DNA of 22,796 bases from CAWCUU01 sp963798855 (GTDB lineage Bacteria; Gemmatimonadota; Gemmatimonadetes; Longimicrobiales; RSA9), in assembly GCA_963798855.1 (NCBI GenBank), contig CAWCUU010000005.1, forward strand, positions 1-22,796, given 5' to 3'. A model generated the notes under the pieces. The model did not search any database, was not told the DNA's origin, and was given only the letters and a program-made list of their open reading frames with translations. A program made the position numbers and the translations under genes. Within the stretch, counting starts at the first letter, position 1; every line of letters begins with the position of its first letter. Shown one piece after another: positions 6,755 through 14,168 of this stretch.

Positions 6755-7640
6755 CCGCGAGGACCGGCCGGCGGCCGGGCCCCCGCGACGCTTCATCCGC
6801 GGCCGGGACGCCGCCGTCCACCATCTCCCGCGCCAGCGCCCCGGTGTCCCGTCCCCACAGCGGAAAGAGCGGTGCGATGCCGCTTCCGGCGAGCAGTCGC
6901 TCGCGGTACGCGCGGATGTCCTCGAGGTAGAGGTCGCCGAACGCCATCGCGGTCACGCCGTCTTCGGCCGCCCTTCCCAGGAACGGGTCCACCGCCGCCT
7001 CGTACTCCTCGTTCGAGCAGCGGAAGGGAAGGGGGATGACCCGAAGGGGTAGCCCCGTCGCGGCCGCCTGTCGGCGCAGCACCTCAACTCGCACGCCGTG
7101 GATCGCCACGCGATCGAATACGGCCGTCACCGTGGTGACGAGGCCGGCAACCTCCGCCTTCCGATCGTAGCGGTCGTGCGCCGCTTTCGCGGAGCTCGCG
7201 CGTGCAAGCGCAATCCGCTCCTCGAGCGTGGCCAGGTCGTCGTGGCGCTTCACGGCGCGATCTGCCCGCTTCTGGTCGGCCTGTGACTTCCAGACACGCA
7301 CCTGCGCGTCGGCCTCGTCCAGGCGGGCGTTCAAGCGCCGCTCGCCGGCATCGTCCCAGGCGACGTACCGCTGGCTCGCGCGCTCGATGCCGGCCTTCAG
7401 ATCTTCCACCGCCGCTTCGGCTTGACGCCGGGCGGCCTTTGCATTCTCGGTGCTTCGCTGCTTGAAGTCCTCGACCGATTTCCTGGCGCGATCGCGCGCC
7501 GCGCGCAGGCCCGAGATCTCGTCCATCTCGTCCTTCGCCTTCCGCGCCTCCACGTGCGCTTGCAGCAGTTCCAGCCTGGCGTCGGCTTCGCGCATCTGTG
7601 CGTCCAGTCGTTTCGCCATGGGGTCCTTCCTGGCTGCCAT
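6363..7640 (-). CDS. Chimeric ORF: coiled-coil protein fused to a truncated DUF71 relic
   Basis: From ATG 7640, with GGAGGTG 6 nt upstream, the frame runs 425 codons. Residues 1-162 are a charged, heptad-rich helical protein (MAARKDPMAKRLDAQ to HDRYDRKAE) of no family I can name; it looks soluble. Residues about 166-278 match residues 31-143 of the DUF71 protein at 331-1017, without its PP-loop and without ENGEFHT. After that the frame has lost the DUF71 stop through a small deletion and continues antisense through bioY to 6363 as arginine/proline-rich sequence. The coiled-coil part is probably the genuine gene, with its own C-terminus lost. The fused remainder is unlikely to have an enzymatic role. 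Confidence 0.7.
   Translation of the reverse strand: MAARKDPMAKRLDAQMREADARLELLQAHVEARKAKDEMDEISGLRAARDRARKSVEDFKQRSTENAKAARRQAEAAVEDLKAGIERASQRYVAWDDAGERRLNARLDEADAQVRVWKSQADQKRADRAVKRHDDLATLEERIALARASSAKAAHDRYDRKAEVAGLVTTVTAVFDRVAIHGVRVEVLRRQAAATGLPLRVIPLPFRCSNEEYEAAVDPFLGRAAEDGVTAMAFGDLYLEDIRAYRERLLAGSGIAPLFPLWGRDTGALAREMVDGGVPAADEASRGPGRRPVLAVRCRAHPSSAARPRSPPTRRAAPPRPPRSSPGRRPRTAGAPPPPRGPGRRTRPARAARRGRSRRYLQALQWPPATDGGPSHAGLARRRRTPQADSSTGSRRSVRSARRRSSRPPRRRAARRRPLRDKVAW
6764..6778 (+). terminator. GC hairpin after bioY, doubtful terminator
   Basis: A perfect 6-bp stem, CCGGCC-ggc-GGCCGG, lies 10 nt past the bioY stop. No T run follows, so it could be Rho-assisted or meaningless in this GC-rich DNA. 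Confidence 0.25.
6793..7145 (-). pseudogene. Second DUF71/Dph6-like gene, truncated and internally deleted
   Basis: On the minus strand the sequence encodes GLVTTVTAVFDRVAIHGV through LFPLWGRDTGALAREMVDGGV, nearly the same as residues 31-143 of the intact copy. It then jumps to the sequence encoding the last residues (AAD). The first 30 codons, with the ATP-binding SSGKDS loop, and about 80 codons including ENGEFHT are missing. A 4-nt deletion removed the stop. It cannot be a functional member of the family. Confidence 0.85.
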
Positions 7641-7929
7641 TTGACACCTCCGGTGAGATCGTTCGCGTGACCTCCTGCGCGTCCGGTCAGAGTTCACCGG
7701 TCGTGCCATCCTCGACCGCGTCGAAGAATGGCGGGCGGGCGCGGCGTCTTGCGAAGGGTGAATGCGAATCGCGGGCGGGAATGCGCCTCGGGACTTGGGG
7801 TCGGTGCGGCATTTTGCCGCATCCACTTCACGCTCGGCCCGGAACGCCGGCTGCTGCGAGGCGATCCGGCGTGAGCACCTCGGCCGGCGATTTCATGTTG
7901 TGGCGGCGCAAAGCGCCGGAACCTCGCCG
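7641..7929. other. Intergenic region between the coiled-coil gene and the PLD gene
   Basis: Both neighbours are on the minus strand, so this holds the leader of the coiled-coil gene and the trailer of the PLD gene. A perfect 7-bp stem, TGCGGCA-ttt-TGCCGCA (7805-7821), is the only clear structure. It lacks a following T run on either strand. I see no gene. Confidence 0.4.
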
Positions 7930-9402
7930 CTACTCGAGAGCGGCGGTGAGGCGCGCCAGGTTGTCGAAGAGCTGGGACGGGAGCGGGCGCGCCCGCCAGG
8001 CGGTGAGCTCGAGCGGGTCGGAGCGGAGCCGGTATCCCGCCTCGATGCTCCGCAGCGCCGTCACCACTCCGGCATCGTAGCAGAGAAGCGTGATCTCGAG
8101 GTTCAGCGTGAGCGACCGCATGTCCAGGTTGCTCGAGCCGATGACGGCGACGTCCCCGTCGACCGACATGTGCTTGGAGTGCAGGAGCGCCGGCTGCCGG
8201 ATCAGCCGAATAGCCACGCCCGCCGCCAGAAGCTCCTCGTAGTAGGAGCGCTGCGCGTGGTAGACGAGGAACTTGTCCGCGATGGCGGACGAGTAGAGCG
8301 TGACCTCCACTCCCCTCTCCGCGGCGTTCGTGATGGCGACCATGAGCGCCTCGTCGGGCACGAAATACGGGCTCGTCAGGACGAGTCGCTCCCGCGCCGC
8401 GTGGATGAGCTCGACGAACATCCGGAGGTTGTTGTAGTCGTCGTACCCGGAGCCGCTCGGCAGCACCTGGCAGAGCGCGCTCCGAGGCGCGGGCTCGGGC
8501 GACGGCGGTTCCCGCGGCGCGAGGAGCTCTCCAGTCTCGGAGTACCAGTCGGTTGTGAACGCCGCATCCAGCTCCGCCACCACCGGACCGGTCACTCGCG
8601 CGCTCAGCTCTTCGTAATACAGTCCGCGCCGGAGATTGCGGGCGAGCAGGTACGTCCGGTCGATCATGTTCATCGAACCAATGAAGCCGACCTCACCGTC
8701 GGCGACCACGATCTTGCGGTGGTTCCTCAGGTCGGGCCGGTTCCAGTGCCCGGAAAACGGTCGTACCGGAAGCGTCCAGTGGAAGTCGACACCCGCGGCG
8801 GCGAGCCGCCGGACGAGCGAGCGTCGCCCGGGGTAATTTCGCGAACCGACGTGGTCGGCGAGCACGCGAACCGCCACGCCACGACGAACCGCCTGCTCGA
8901 GGGCGTCGAGGAACGTCTCCGTCGTGTGGTCCGTTGCGATGATGTAGAATTCGACGTGCACGAATCGGCGGGCGGAATTCACGGCCTCCGTCATCCGCGC
9001 GATCGCTCCCTCGTAATCGGGGAGCAGCTCGACCGTGTTGCCCGCGCACACGGGCAGCCCGCCGAGCCGGCTCACCAGAGCGCCGACAGACCGGAGCCGT
9101 TCGGTGAGCGTCGGATCGAAGACCTGTCGCAGCGACGGATCCTCGAGCGCGTGCTCGACGGCGGCGCTGATCCGCGCGTCCATCCCGCGCTGAAGCTCGC
9201 GACGGCGGCGCGAGAGCTTGGGCGAGCCGATCAGCCAGAACAGCACCAGACCGACGTACGGGAGCAGGGCGATGAGCATGAGCCACGCCGTCGCAGAGCC
9301 GGGGCGGCGGTTGCGCGGCACGATGAAGAGGGCAGCGATCGCGATCAGCCAGGAGCCGACGTAGGCGAGGGTTCCGATCCAGGCCAAGGGCGTCGCGCTC
9401 AC
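7930..9402 (-). CDS. cls: Cardiolipin synthase-like phospholipase D protein
   Basis: 490 aa from GTG 9402, which follows GGGGGTGAGG. A longer frame starts at 9489, but its extra 29 residues are low-complexity and lack a ribosome site. Two N-terminal TM segments (about 10-28 and 38-58) anchor it in the membrane. Two HKD motifs follow: H228-x-K230-x4-D235 (NHRKIVVAD, then GFIGSMN) and H408-x-K410-x4-D415 (HSKHMSVD, then VIGSSNLD). This is the complete architecture of bacterial ClsA-type enzymes, which join two phosphatidylglycerols, or PG and PE, into cardiolipin at the inner membrane. All catalytic residues are present and there is no frame damage. Confidence 0.92.
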   Translation of the reverse strand: MSATPLAWIGTLAYVGSWLIAIAALFIVPRNRRPGSATAWLMLIALLPYVGLVLFWLIGSPKLSRRRRELQRGMDARISAAVEHALEDPSLRQVFDPTLTERLRSVGALVSRLGGLPVCAGNTVELLPDYEGAIARMTEAVNSARRFVHVEFYIIATDHTTETFLDALEQAVRRGVAVRVLADHVGSRNYPGRRSLVRRLAAAGVDFHWTLPVRPFSGHWNRPDLRNHRKIVVADGEVGFIGSMNMIDRTYLLARNLRRGLYYEELSARVTGPVVAELDAAFTTDWYSETGELLAPREPPSPEPAPRSALCQVLPSGSGYDDYNNLRMFVELIHAARERLVLTSPYFVPDEALMVAITNAAERGVEVTLYSSAIADKFLVYHAQRSYYEELLAAGVAIRLIRQPALLHSKHMSVDGDVAVIGSSNLDMRSLTLNLEITLLCYDAGVVTALRSIEAGYRLRSDPLELTAWRARPLPSQLFDNLARLTAALE

Positions 9403-9512
9403 GCCCTCACCCCCGCGACCGCCGCGGACGCTTCCCGCCAGCGGCCGATCTGCATGAGGCGAGAGACGTTGCCCGATGTCGTCGCACAACGGCCCTGCCG
9501 GACTCGTGACAC

Positions 9513-9728
9513 CTGGCCTCCAGAACTGGATCCGGTCCTAAATCAGCCGAGCGGAACGGACGCCTCCTCCGGGCGCCGCGACCTTCTCATGACCTGCCTG
9601 GGCGCCCTCGGCGTCGTCTACGGCGACATCGGACGAGCCGATCTACGCCGTCCGCGAGTCCTTCCACGAATCCTACGGCATCGCGCCGACGCAGGCGAAC
9701 GTCCTGGGAATCCTGTCGCTCATCTTCT
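9513..9728 (+). pseudogene. kup relic 2: 5' fragment only
   Basis: The sequence matches the leader and about the first 63 codons of the intact kup gene, through the stretch encoding YGIAPTQANVLGILSLIF. It then breaks off abruptly at ATCTTCT. Small deletions in the GDIGTSP-coding part shift the frame. Its leader matches relic 1 (CTGGATCCGGTCCTAAATCAG) better than the intact gene, so relics 1 and 2 share a more recent ancestor. It diverges from the cardiolipin synthase gene. Confidence 0.85.
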
Positions 9729-9828
9729 CAGCTCGACGGCCGCGGCCGCGCCCTGGAGCTGGGCCGCGCCGGCTCGCGACGCGCCGGCGCCGAAGGCCTT
9801 TTCGGGTGTGCGGGCAGTGTGCCAAATC

Positions 9829-9848
9829 AGCCGAAATCGGCTCTTTTT
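9829..9848 (+). terminator. Intrinsic terminator-like hairpin
   Basis: AGCCG-AAAT-CGGCT followed by CTTTTT, immediately before the tRNA-Ser 3' half copy. It is the best rho-independent terminator shape in the window. It could end a rightward transcript from the kup relic side, or be the end of a lost gene at the edge of an integrated element. Confidence 0.5.
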
Positions 9849-9850
9849 GC

Positions 9851-9902
9851 CTTGAAGACCGCCGGGCGCAAGCCCATCGGGGTTCGAATCCCCAGCCCTC
9901 CG
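9851..9902 (+). repeat. tRNA-Ser 3'-half direct repeat (attR-like)
   Basis: 52 bp running from the anticodon loop (CTTGAA) to the discriminator base match 223-274 with five differences. The 5' half of a tRNA is absent upstream, where the sequence is a terminator hairpin instead. Two of the differences keep the variable-arm stem paired (GGGA/TCCC becomes GGGC/GCCC). Homology starting in the anticodon loop and ending at the 3' end is the classical att core of tRNA-targeting tyrosine recombinases. It is not a functional tRNA. Confidence 0.75.
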
Positions 9903-10118
9903 CCTAGACTTACAGCGTTTTCCACAACTCCCCGCTCGACGCGGCTCCTTCCGGAATCGCAGACAGCAGGATCCCGAGAGTCCAGAGCCTTCGCACTGCT
10001 CTTCGTGCCAGCGGACATTTGTCTGCCTAGCCAGGGCGGTTTCGCGAGCGGGGCGCGCGAGGCGCCGGAGGAACTACGGCTGGGCACGTCGGTCGGCAGA
10101 TCGCCGACAGATTGAGCG
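9903..10118. other. Intergenic region without recognisable gene
   Basis: About 215 bp between the tRNA fragment and the SARP scar. Possible short frames have no ribosome site or family signature. It may be flanking chromosome beyond an island edge, or worn-down SARP sequence. Confidence 0.4.
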
Positions 10119-10160
10119 ATGCCGGGCGCAGGAGTGAGCCGGAACACGGTCGAACTCGTC
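10119..10160 (-). pseudogene. Scar of a third SARP gene (5' end only)
   Basis: The minus strand from 10160 matches the leader and start of the SARP gene of unit B: GACGAGTTCGAC then GTGTTCCGGCTCA, against GACGGGCTCGACGCC then ATGTTCTCGCTCA. It then skips about 80 bp to CCTGCGCCCGGCAT, the codons for the APAPGM segment of the intact SARP genes. Nothing recognisable remains beyond. This shows that the propeller operon at 10319 once had its own divergent SARP. Confidence 0.6.
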
Positions 10161-10164
10161 GGGA

Positions 10165-10234
10165 GTTGACCGCGGTGAGACCGAGAGTTGACCCGCCGCA
10201 CTCATAGTTGGGATCGCGAGCATCGACTGAACAG
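10165..10234 (+). promoter_or_regulatory. SARP-box control region A
   Basis: Three heptamers lie at exact 11-bp intervals: GTTGACC (10165), TGAGACC (10176) and GTTGACC (10187). CATAGT (10203-10208) follows 9 nt after the last heptamer, the geometry of SARP-activated promoters, where repeats replace the -35. TGAACAG (10228-10234) is the element that forms the leftward -35 (TGTTCA) in regions B and C. Here the matching leftward -10 has decayed, in line with the loss of the SARP on this side. The rightward target is the propeller lipoprotein gene. Confidence 0.6.
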
Positions 10235-10318
10235 CGTCGACCCCAGAGAACGTAGCGTCGACGCGGACCACCGGCCTGCGAGGCGGTTCTCATTTCCAGT
10301 GGGATAACGGAGTCCATC

Positions 10319-11342
10319 ATGAGACGGATCTCGGCCCTTTTCGTCCTCGCCGGCGCGATCGTGACGGTGGCATGCGAGCGGGCGTCGCCGGTCGATCCTT
10401 CTCTGCCGGCGCCGGAGATGCCCGGGGAGCCTTCGCCCAGGATCGCCTTCGTGAGCGACCGCGAGGGTTCAACTCGCATCTACATCGCCGACGAGGACGG
10501 CAGCAACGTCACCCTCCTGACGGCCGGGGACAATCCCGCGTGGTCGCACGATGGCCGCCGCATCGCGTTCAACTGGTGCTGCGGGTTTTGGAGTGGCATT
10601 CAACGTCATTGATGCGGACGGCAGGAATGCGCGTTGGCTCGCCTCCGGCAGCAACCCGTCGTGGTCCCCCGACGACAATGAGATCGCCTACGACGGGGAA
10701 GGTGGGATCCTCGCGATCGCCGCCGATGGATCGACTCCTCCGCGTATGCTCATCGGCGACACTCTCCTGCTCTCTCGCCCGGACTGGTGGAACCCCGACT
10801 TTCACGAGCCTGGAACGGTCGAATTTCCCGACTGGTCGCCGGATGGAAGCAGCATCGCCTTCGTACGCCTCGATGGGTTCGACTTTGATTGGCCCTCCGT
10901 GTGGAACGCCTACGTCATCGACCTCGACGGTTCCGGTGCGCGGCTGCTGGGTGGGTGGTGTGATGTCGAGCCGCCGGTAGAGGGAAGGCTTCCGTGCCCG
11001 GTCGAGCGTGCAGCCTGGTCGCCGGATGGCTCGCGCATCGCCGTCCGTACGCATGACTTCAATAGCGAGACGGGCGTTCTGGATGCTGTCGTTGCCACCA
11101 TCGGTGCCGGAGGCTGGGATCAGAGGCAGATCCTCTACCGGGCCACCGGCATCTTTCTCGGCGCGCCCAGATGGTCGCCGGATGAGTCGCAGCTCATCTT
11201 TAGCGCTTTCCCTTCAGGAGCTTCCCGAATCCTCGTGCTGTCCGTCGCGTCCGGCGCTGTGCGGCAGCTGATCCCGGACGCCGAGCATCCCATCCGCTCC
11301 GACTACGGCGACTCCAACCCCGTATGGTGGGGGCCCGGGTAG
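10319..11342 (+). pseudogene. TolB-like beta-propeller lipoprotein, frameshifted (unit A)
   Basis: The ATG (GGAG 6 nt upstream) opens a lipoprotein signal, MRRISALFVLAGAIVTVAC, with the lipid-modified cysteine at C19. PD40 propeller blades follow: FVSDREGSTRIYIADEDGS, PAWSHDGRRIAF, then, in another frame, PSWSPDDNEIAY, PDWSPDGSSIAF, AAWSPDGSRIAV and PRWSPDESQLIF. One extra base around 10575-10597 (near GGGTTTTGG) shifts the frame; the first frame stops at 10612 and the rest is open to 11342. The unit C copy is unbroken at this point. A premature TAG also removes the last 11 residues seen in that copy. An assembly error at the T run cannot be excluded. Confidence 0.8.
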
Positions 11343-11430
11343 GGCGACCCCTGCTACGGCTGCCGGGACCACTGAGCGCGCTCGTGTCCGGACGTCTGCG
11401 AAAAACGAACCCGATTCAAAGGGAGGCCCC

Positions 11431-12723
11431 ATGCCGATATCGGCCACAGCCCAGCATGCTATCGGGCTGCTGCTGGCAGCGGTCCTCGTCGCCGGTTGCA
11501 GCGACCGGCCGACTGCGCCGGTTGTGCGCAAGCTCGAGATCTATTCGGGTGACATGCAGATCGTCCCAGCGGGGGTGGTCCTGCCGGAGCCGCTCACGGT
11601 CCAGGTCACGGATGTCTCCGGTCGACCGCTCGAACGCGTCTCGGTGACCTGGACCGCAGGCGACGAGGACAACGGCGGCTCCGTCAGCAGCGCGACAACG
11701 ATCACCGGCGCCGACGGGATCGCGGCAGTCCAGCGGACGATGGGCAGCGAGGCCGGCAATCAGGTCACATCGGCGCGGCTGGAGGACAGCTTCGTTCAGT
11801 TCACCTCGATCGTGCAGATCCAGGGAGCGACGAACATCCGCATGGCGCCGGCCGCGACGGGCAACCAGCAGGTCGACACGGTGCTCGCGACGCTCCAGCC
11901 CTTCCGGGTCCGTATCGTCGATCAGAACGGAGCGCCCGTCGCCGGCGTAGTCGTGGGCTGGAGCGGCGGGCAGCTGTCCGCCGAGGTCGCCGAGACGGAC
12001 GCCGACGGTATCGCGGAAGTGACCCTGACCCTCGGCAGCTACGCCGGAACCGAGGTTGTCGAGGCGATCGTGCCCGGCCTGGTCGGCTCGCCGGTCTCCT
12101 TCGAGGCGACGGCGACGCCGGGGAATCCCGCTACGATCCGGGCGGAAAGCGGCAATGGGCAACTGGGGATGGTGACGCGGGAGGCTTCGCCGTACACGGT
12201 TGAGGTGGATGACGCCCACGGCAATGCGATCGAGGGCGTCAGAGTCGACTGGGAGGTCACCGCGGGCGGCGGTACTGTGGATCCGCAGAAGGACACGACC
12301 GCCGCAACCGATTGCGGCTGGTACGACTACGATTGCTACGAGACCATGGCCGCGAGCACGACGCACCGTCTCGGTGGCGACGAGGGAGATCAGACGGTGA
12401 CCGCGAGCGCCCCCGATCTCCCCGACCTGCCTGGGGTCACGTTCACGACCCGGGCCGTGACCGCGATCGTCGAGCTCGACGGCTCCATTTTCACGCCAGC
12501 GGACGTGACCGTGGCGGTCGGAAAGACCGTCGCCTGGATGTGGGTGTCCGGCAGGCACAGCGTCACGTTCGAGGACGACCCGACCGAGCCGGTGAGCTCG
12601 TCCACCAGGTCGGAGGGCCGACACTTCCGGACGTTCGACGAACCGGGGACTTTCCGCTACCGCTGCACCATCCACTCCACCAGCTTCACGCAGGGGATGG
12701 TCGGCGCCGTCACCGTCCAGTAG
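11431..12723 (+). CDS. Lipoprotein with Ig-like repeats and a C-terminal cupredoxin domain
   Basis: 430 aa; the ATG is preceded by GGGAGG. Lipobox LVAGC with C23 as the lipidated residue. Three Ig-like (Big/invasin-type) domains follow at about 35-135, 145-230 and 233-340, each with the pattern VxVxDxxGxPxxGVxVxW and ADGIA. The third holds a C295/C302 pair in a YDYDCYE loop. The last domain (about 345-430) is a plastocyanin/azurin-like cupredoxin with a complete type 1 copper set: H376, C412, H415 and M423 (RCTIH to QGM). It would sit on the cell surface or in the periplasm as an electron carrier or copper binder on a stalk. It is 88 nt after the propeller gene and 15 nt before the next gene, hence one operon. 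Confidence 0.85.
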   Translation: MPISATAQHAIGLLLAAVLVAGCSDRPTAPVVRKLEIYSGDMQIVPAGVVLPEPLTVQVTDVSGRPLERVSVTWTAGDEDNGGSVSSATTITGADGIAAVQRTMGSEAGNQVTSARLEDSFVQFTSIVQIQGATNIRMAPAATGNQQVDTVLATLQPFRVRIVDQNGAPVAGVVVGWSGGQLSAEVAETDADGIAEVTLTLGSYAGTEVVEAIVPGLVGSPVSFEATATPGNPATIRAESGNGQLGMVTREASPYTVEVDDAHGNAIEGVRVDWEVTAGGGTVDPQKDTTAATDCGWYDYDCYETMAASTTHRLGGDEGDQTVTASAPDLPDLPGVTFTTRAVTAIVELDGSIFTPADVTVAVGKTVAWMWVSGRHSVTFEDDPTEPVSSSTRSEGRHFRTFDEPGTFRYRCTIHSTSFTQGMVGAVTVQ

Positions 12724-12738
12724 CGGACAGCGCGGACC

Positions 12739-14115
12739 ATGCGCGTTCCGCGATTCGCCGCAGCGGCACTCGTGGCCGCCGGCTGCAACGACGCCGCTGC
12801 GCCTAGCGCCGAGCGCCCGCACGTATTGGCCGCCGCCGTGGCGGCGAACCCGGGCAATGTGCTCAGCGCGATCGTTTCGGTGCGCCTCACGCGGGCCGAC
12901 AGTGTCGCGGTGCGCTTCGCGCCGGCCGGCACGCTGCTGCTCGACGCGACACCCGCCGTCCTTCAGACCGGAGACGCAGCGGAGGTCCCCGTGCTGGGGC
13001 TGCTCCCGGAGACGCGCTACGCGATCCAGGTCGTGGCGTGGGGAGGCGGCGGGAGTATCTCCAGCGACACGCTGACCTTCACCACGGGCTCCCTCCCCGA
13101 CGATCTGCCCTCCTACGCCGCCGGAGGACCCGACCCCGCGCCCGGCTACGTCGTCTTTGCCGCGGGGCCTTATGGCATCGGCATCGACAACGCCGGCCGC
13201 GTGGTCTGGTATCGCCGGTTCCCGAACGGGCCGGGGCTGAACTTCCAGCCCCAGCCGAACGGTCGCTACGTCGCGCGGCCCCCGCCCGACGGCCCTGCAC
13301 AGCCGGCGGCCTTCCTCGAGATCGACGTCCTCGGTCGCGTCACTCGCTCCTTCGGCTGCGCAGGCGGGCTGCGGCCCCGCTTCCACGACATGATCGCACG
13401 TCCGGACGGTTCGTACTGGCTCCTGTGCGACGAGACCCGGACCATGGACCTCTCCGCCGTCGGCGGCGTCGCGGCGGCGCGCGTCACCGGTACCATCGTG
13501 CAGCACCTGAGCGCCGACGATGTCCTGCTGTTCCAGTGGAGCCCGTTCGACCACCTCGCGATCGAGGACCTGCCCGCAACGGAGCGGACGGGCCCCGATG
13601 TGAACTGGACGCACGGCAACGCGCTCGACCTGGACGTGGACGGCGACGTGCTCGTGTCGTTCCGCAGCCTCAGCGAGATCACCAGGATCGACACCCGGAC
13701 CGGCGCAGTGCTCTGGCGCATGGGCGGGCTGGCGAACCAGTTCGTCTTCACCGACCGCGCCGGCTCGTCCGAGCCGGCCTTCTCGGGGCAACACGGAGTC
13801 CGCATCACCGGTACGGGCGAGCTGCTGCTGCTCGACAACCTCGGCAATGAATCGGGCAGCCGGGCGGAGCGTTATGCCTACGACCCCGATCTCCGCCTCG
13901 CCGAACAGATCGCGTCCTACGGGTCATATCCATCCGTCATCGGGCAGCTCGGCGGCAGCACGCAGCAGATCCGTGGCGGCCACGTCCTCGTCGCGTTCGG
14001 CAACGGCGGCCGCGTCGAGGAGTACGACGGGGCGGGGCAGATGGTATGGAGCATCGAGCGGCCCGGCTACGTCTTCCGCGCGTATCGGATCCGGTCGCTG
14101 TACGGGGGGTGGTGA
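12739..14115 (+). CDS. Arylsulfotransferase (ASST)-like lipoprotein
   Basis: 458 aa. Lipoprotein signal MRVPRFAAAALVAAGC (C16). An N-terminal fibronectin-like segment (about 27-117) precedes a beta-propeller of the arylsulfotransferase family. Typical features are FHDMI (H216), VNWTHGNALDLD (H292), VLVSFRSLSEITRIDTRTGAVLWRMGG (R309) and GQHGVR (H352). In known ASSTs, histidines and an arginine at the propeller centre form the sulfohistidine active site and move sulfate between phenols. Whether this branch is a sulfotransferase or only shares the fold is uncertain. The gene follows the Ig-cupredoxin gene by 15 nt. Its C-terminal codons reappear at 22750-22796. Confidence 0.8.
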   Translation: MRVPRFAAAALVAAGCNDAAAPSAERPHVLAAAVAANPGNVLSAIVSVRLTRADSVAVRFAPAGTLLLDATPAVLQTGDAAEVPVLGLLPETRYAIQVVAWGGGGSISSDTLTFTTGSLPDDLPSYAAGGPDPAPGYVVFAAGPYGIGIDNAGRVVWYRRFPNGPGLNFQPQPNGRYVARPPPDGPAQPAAFLEIDVLGRVTRSFGCAGGLRPRFHDMIARPDGSYWLLCDETRTMDLSAVGGVAAARVTGTIVQHLSADDVLLFQWSPFDHLAIEDLPATERTGPDVNWTHGNALDLDVDGDVLVSFRSLSEITRIDTRTGAVLWRMGGLANQFVFTDRAGSSEPAFSGQHGVRITGTGELLLLDNLGNESGSRAERYAYDPDLRLAEQIASYGSYPSVIGQLGGSTQQIRGGHVLVAFGNGGRVEEYDGAGQMVWSIERPGYVFRAYRIRSLYGGW

Positions 14116-14168
14116 GGTCGAGCGTTTCCTTCCGGGCCACAGCTGTCTCCGCGCCGGACCCCGGCCCG

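Noticed and set aside
7762..9855. A 697-codon frame opposite the cardiolipin synthase gene
   Set aside because: The opposite strand carries both HKD motifs in a full-length family member, so this is a shadow.
9851..9902. A second functional tRNA-Ser gene
   Set aside because: The 5' half (acceptor strand, D arm, 5' anticodon stem) is missing and replaced by a terminator hairpin.
11416..13794. A 792-codon frame on the minus strand opposite the Ig-cupredoxin and ASST-like genes
   Set aside because: It spans two plus-strand genes with lipoboxes and clear domains. Its own sequence is Arg/Asp/His-rich without motifs.
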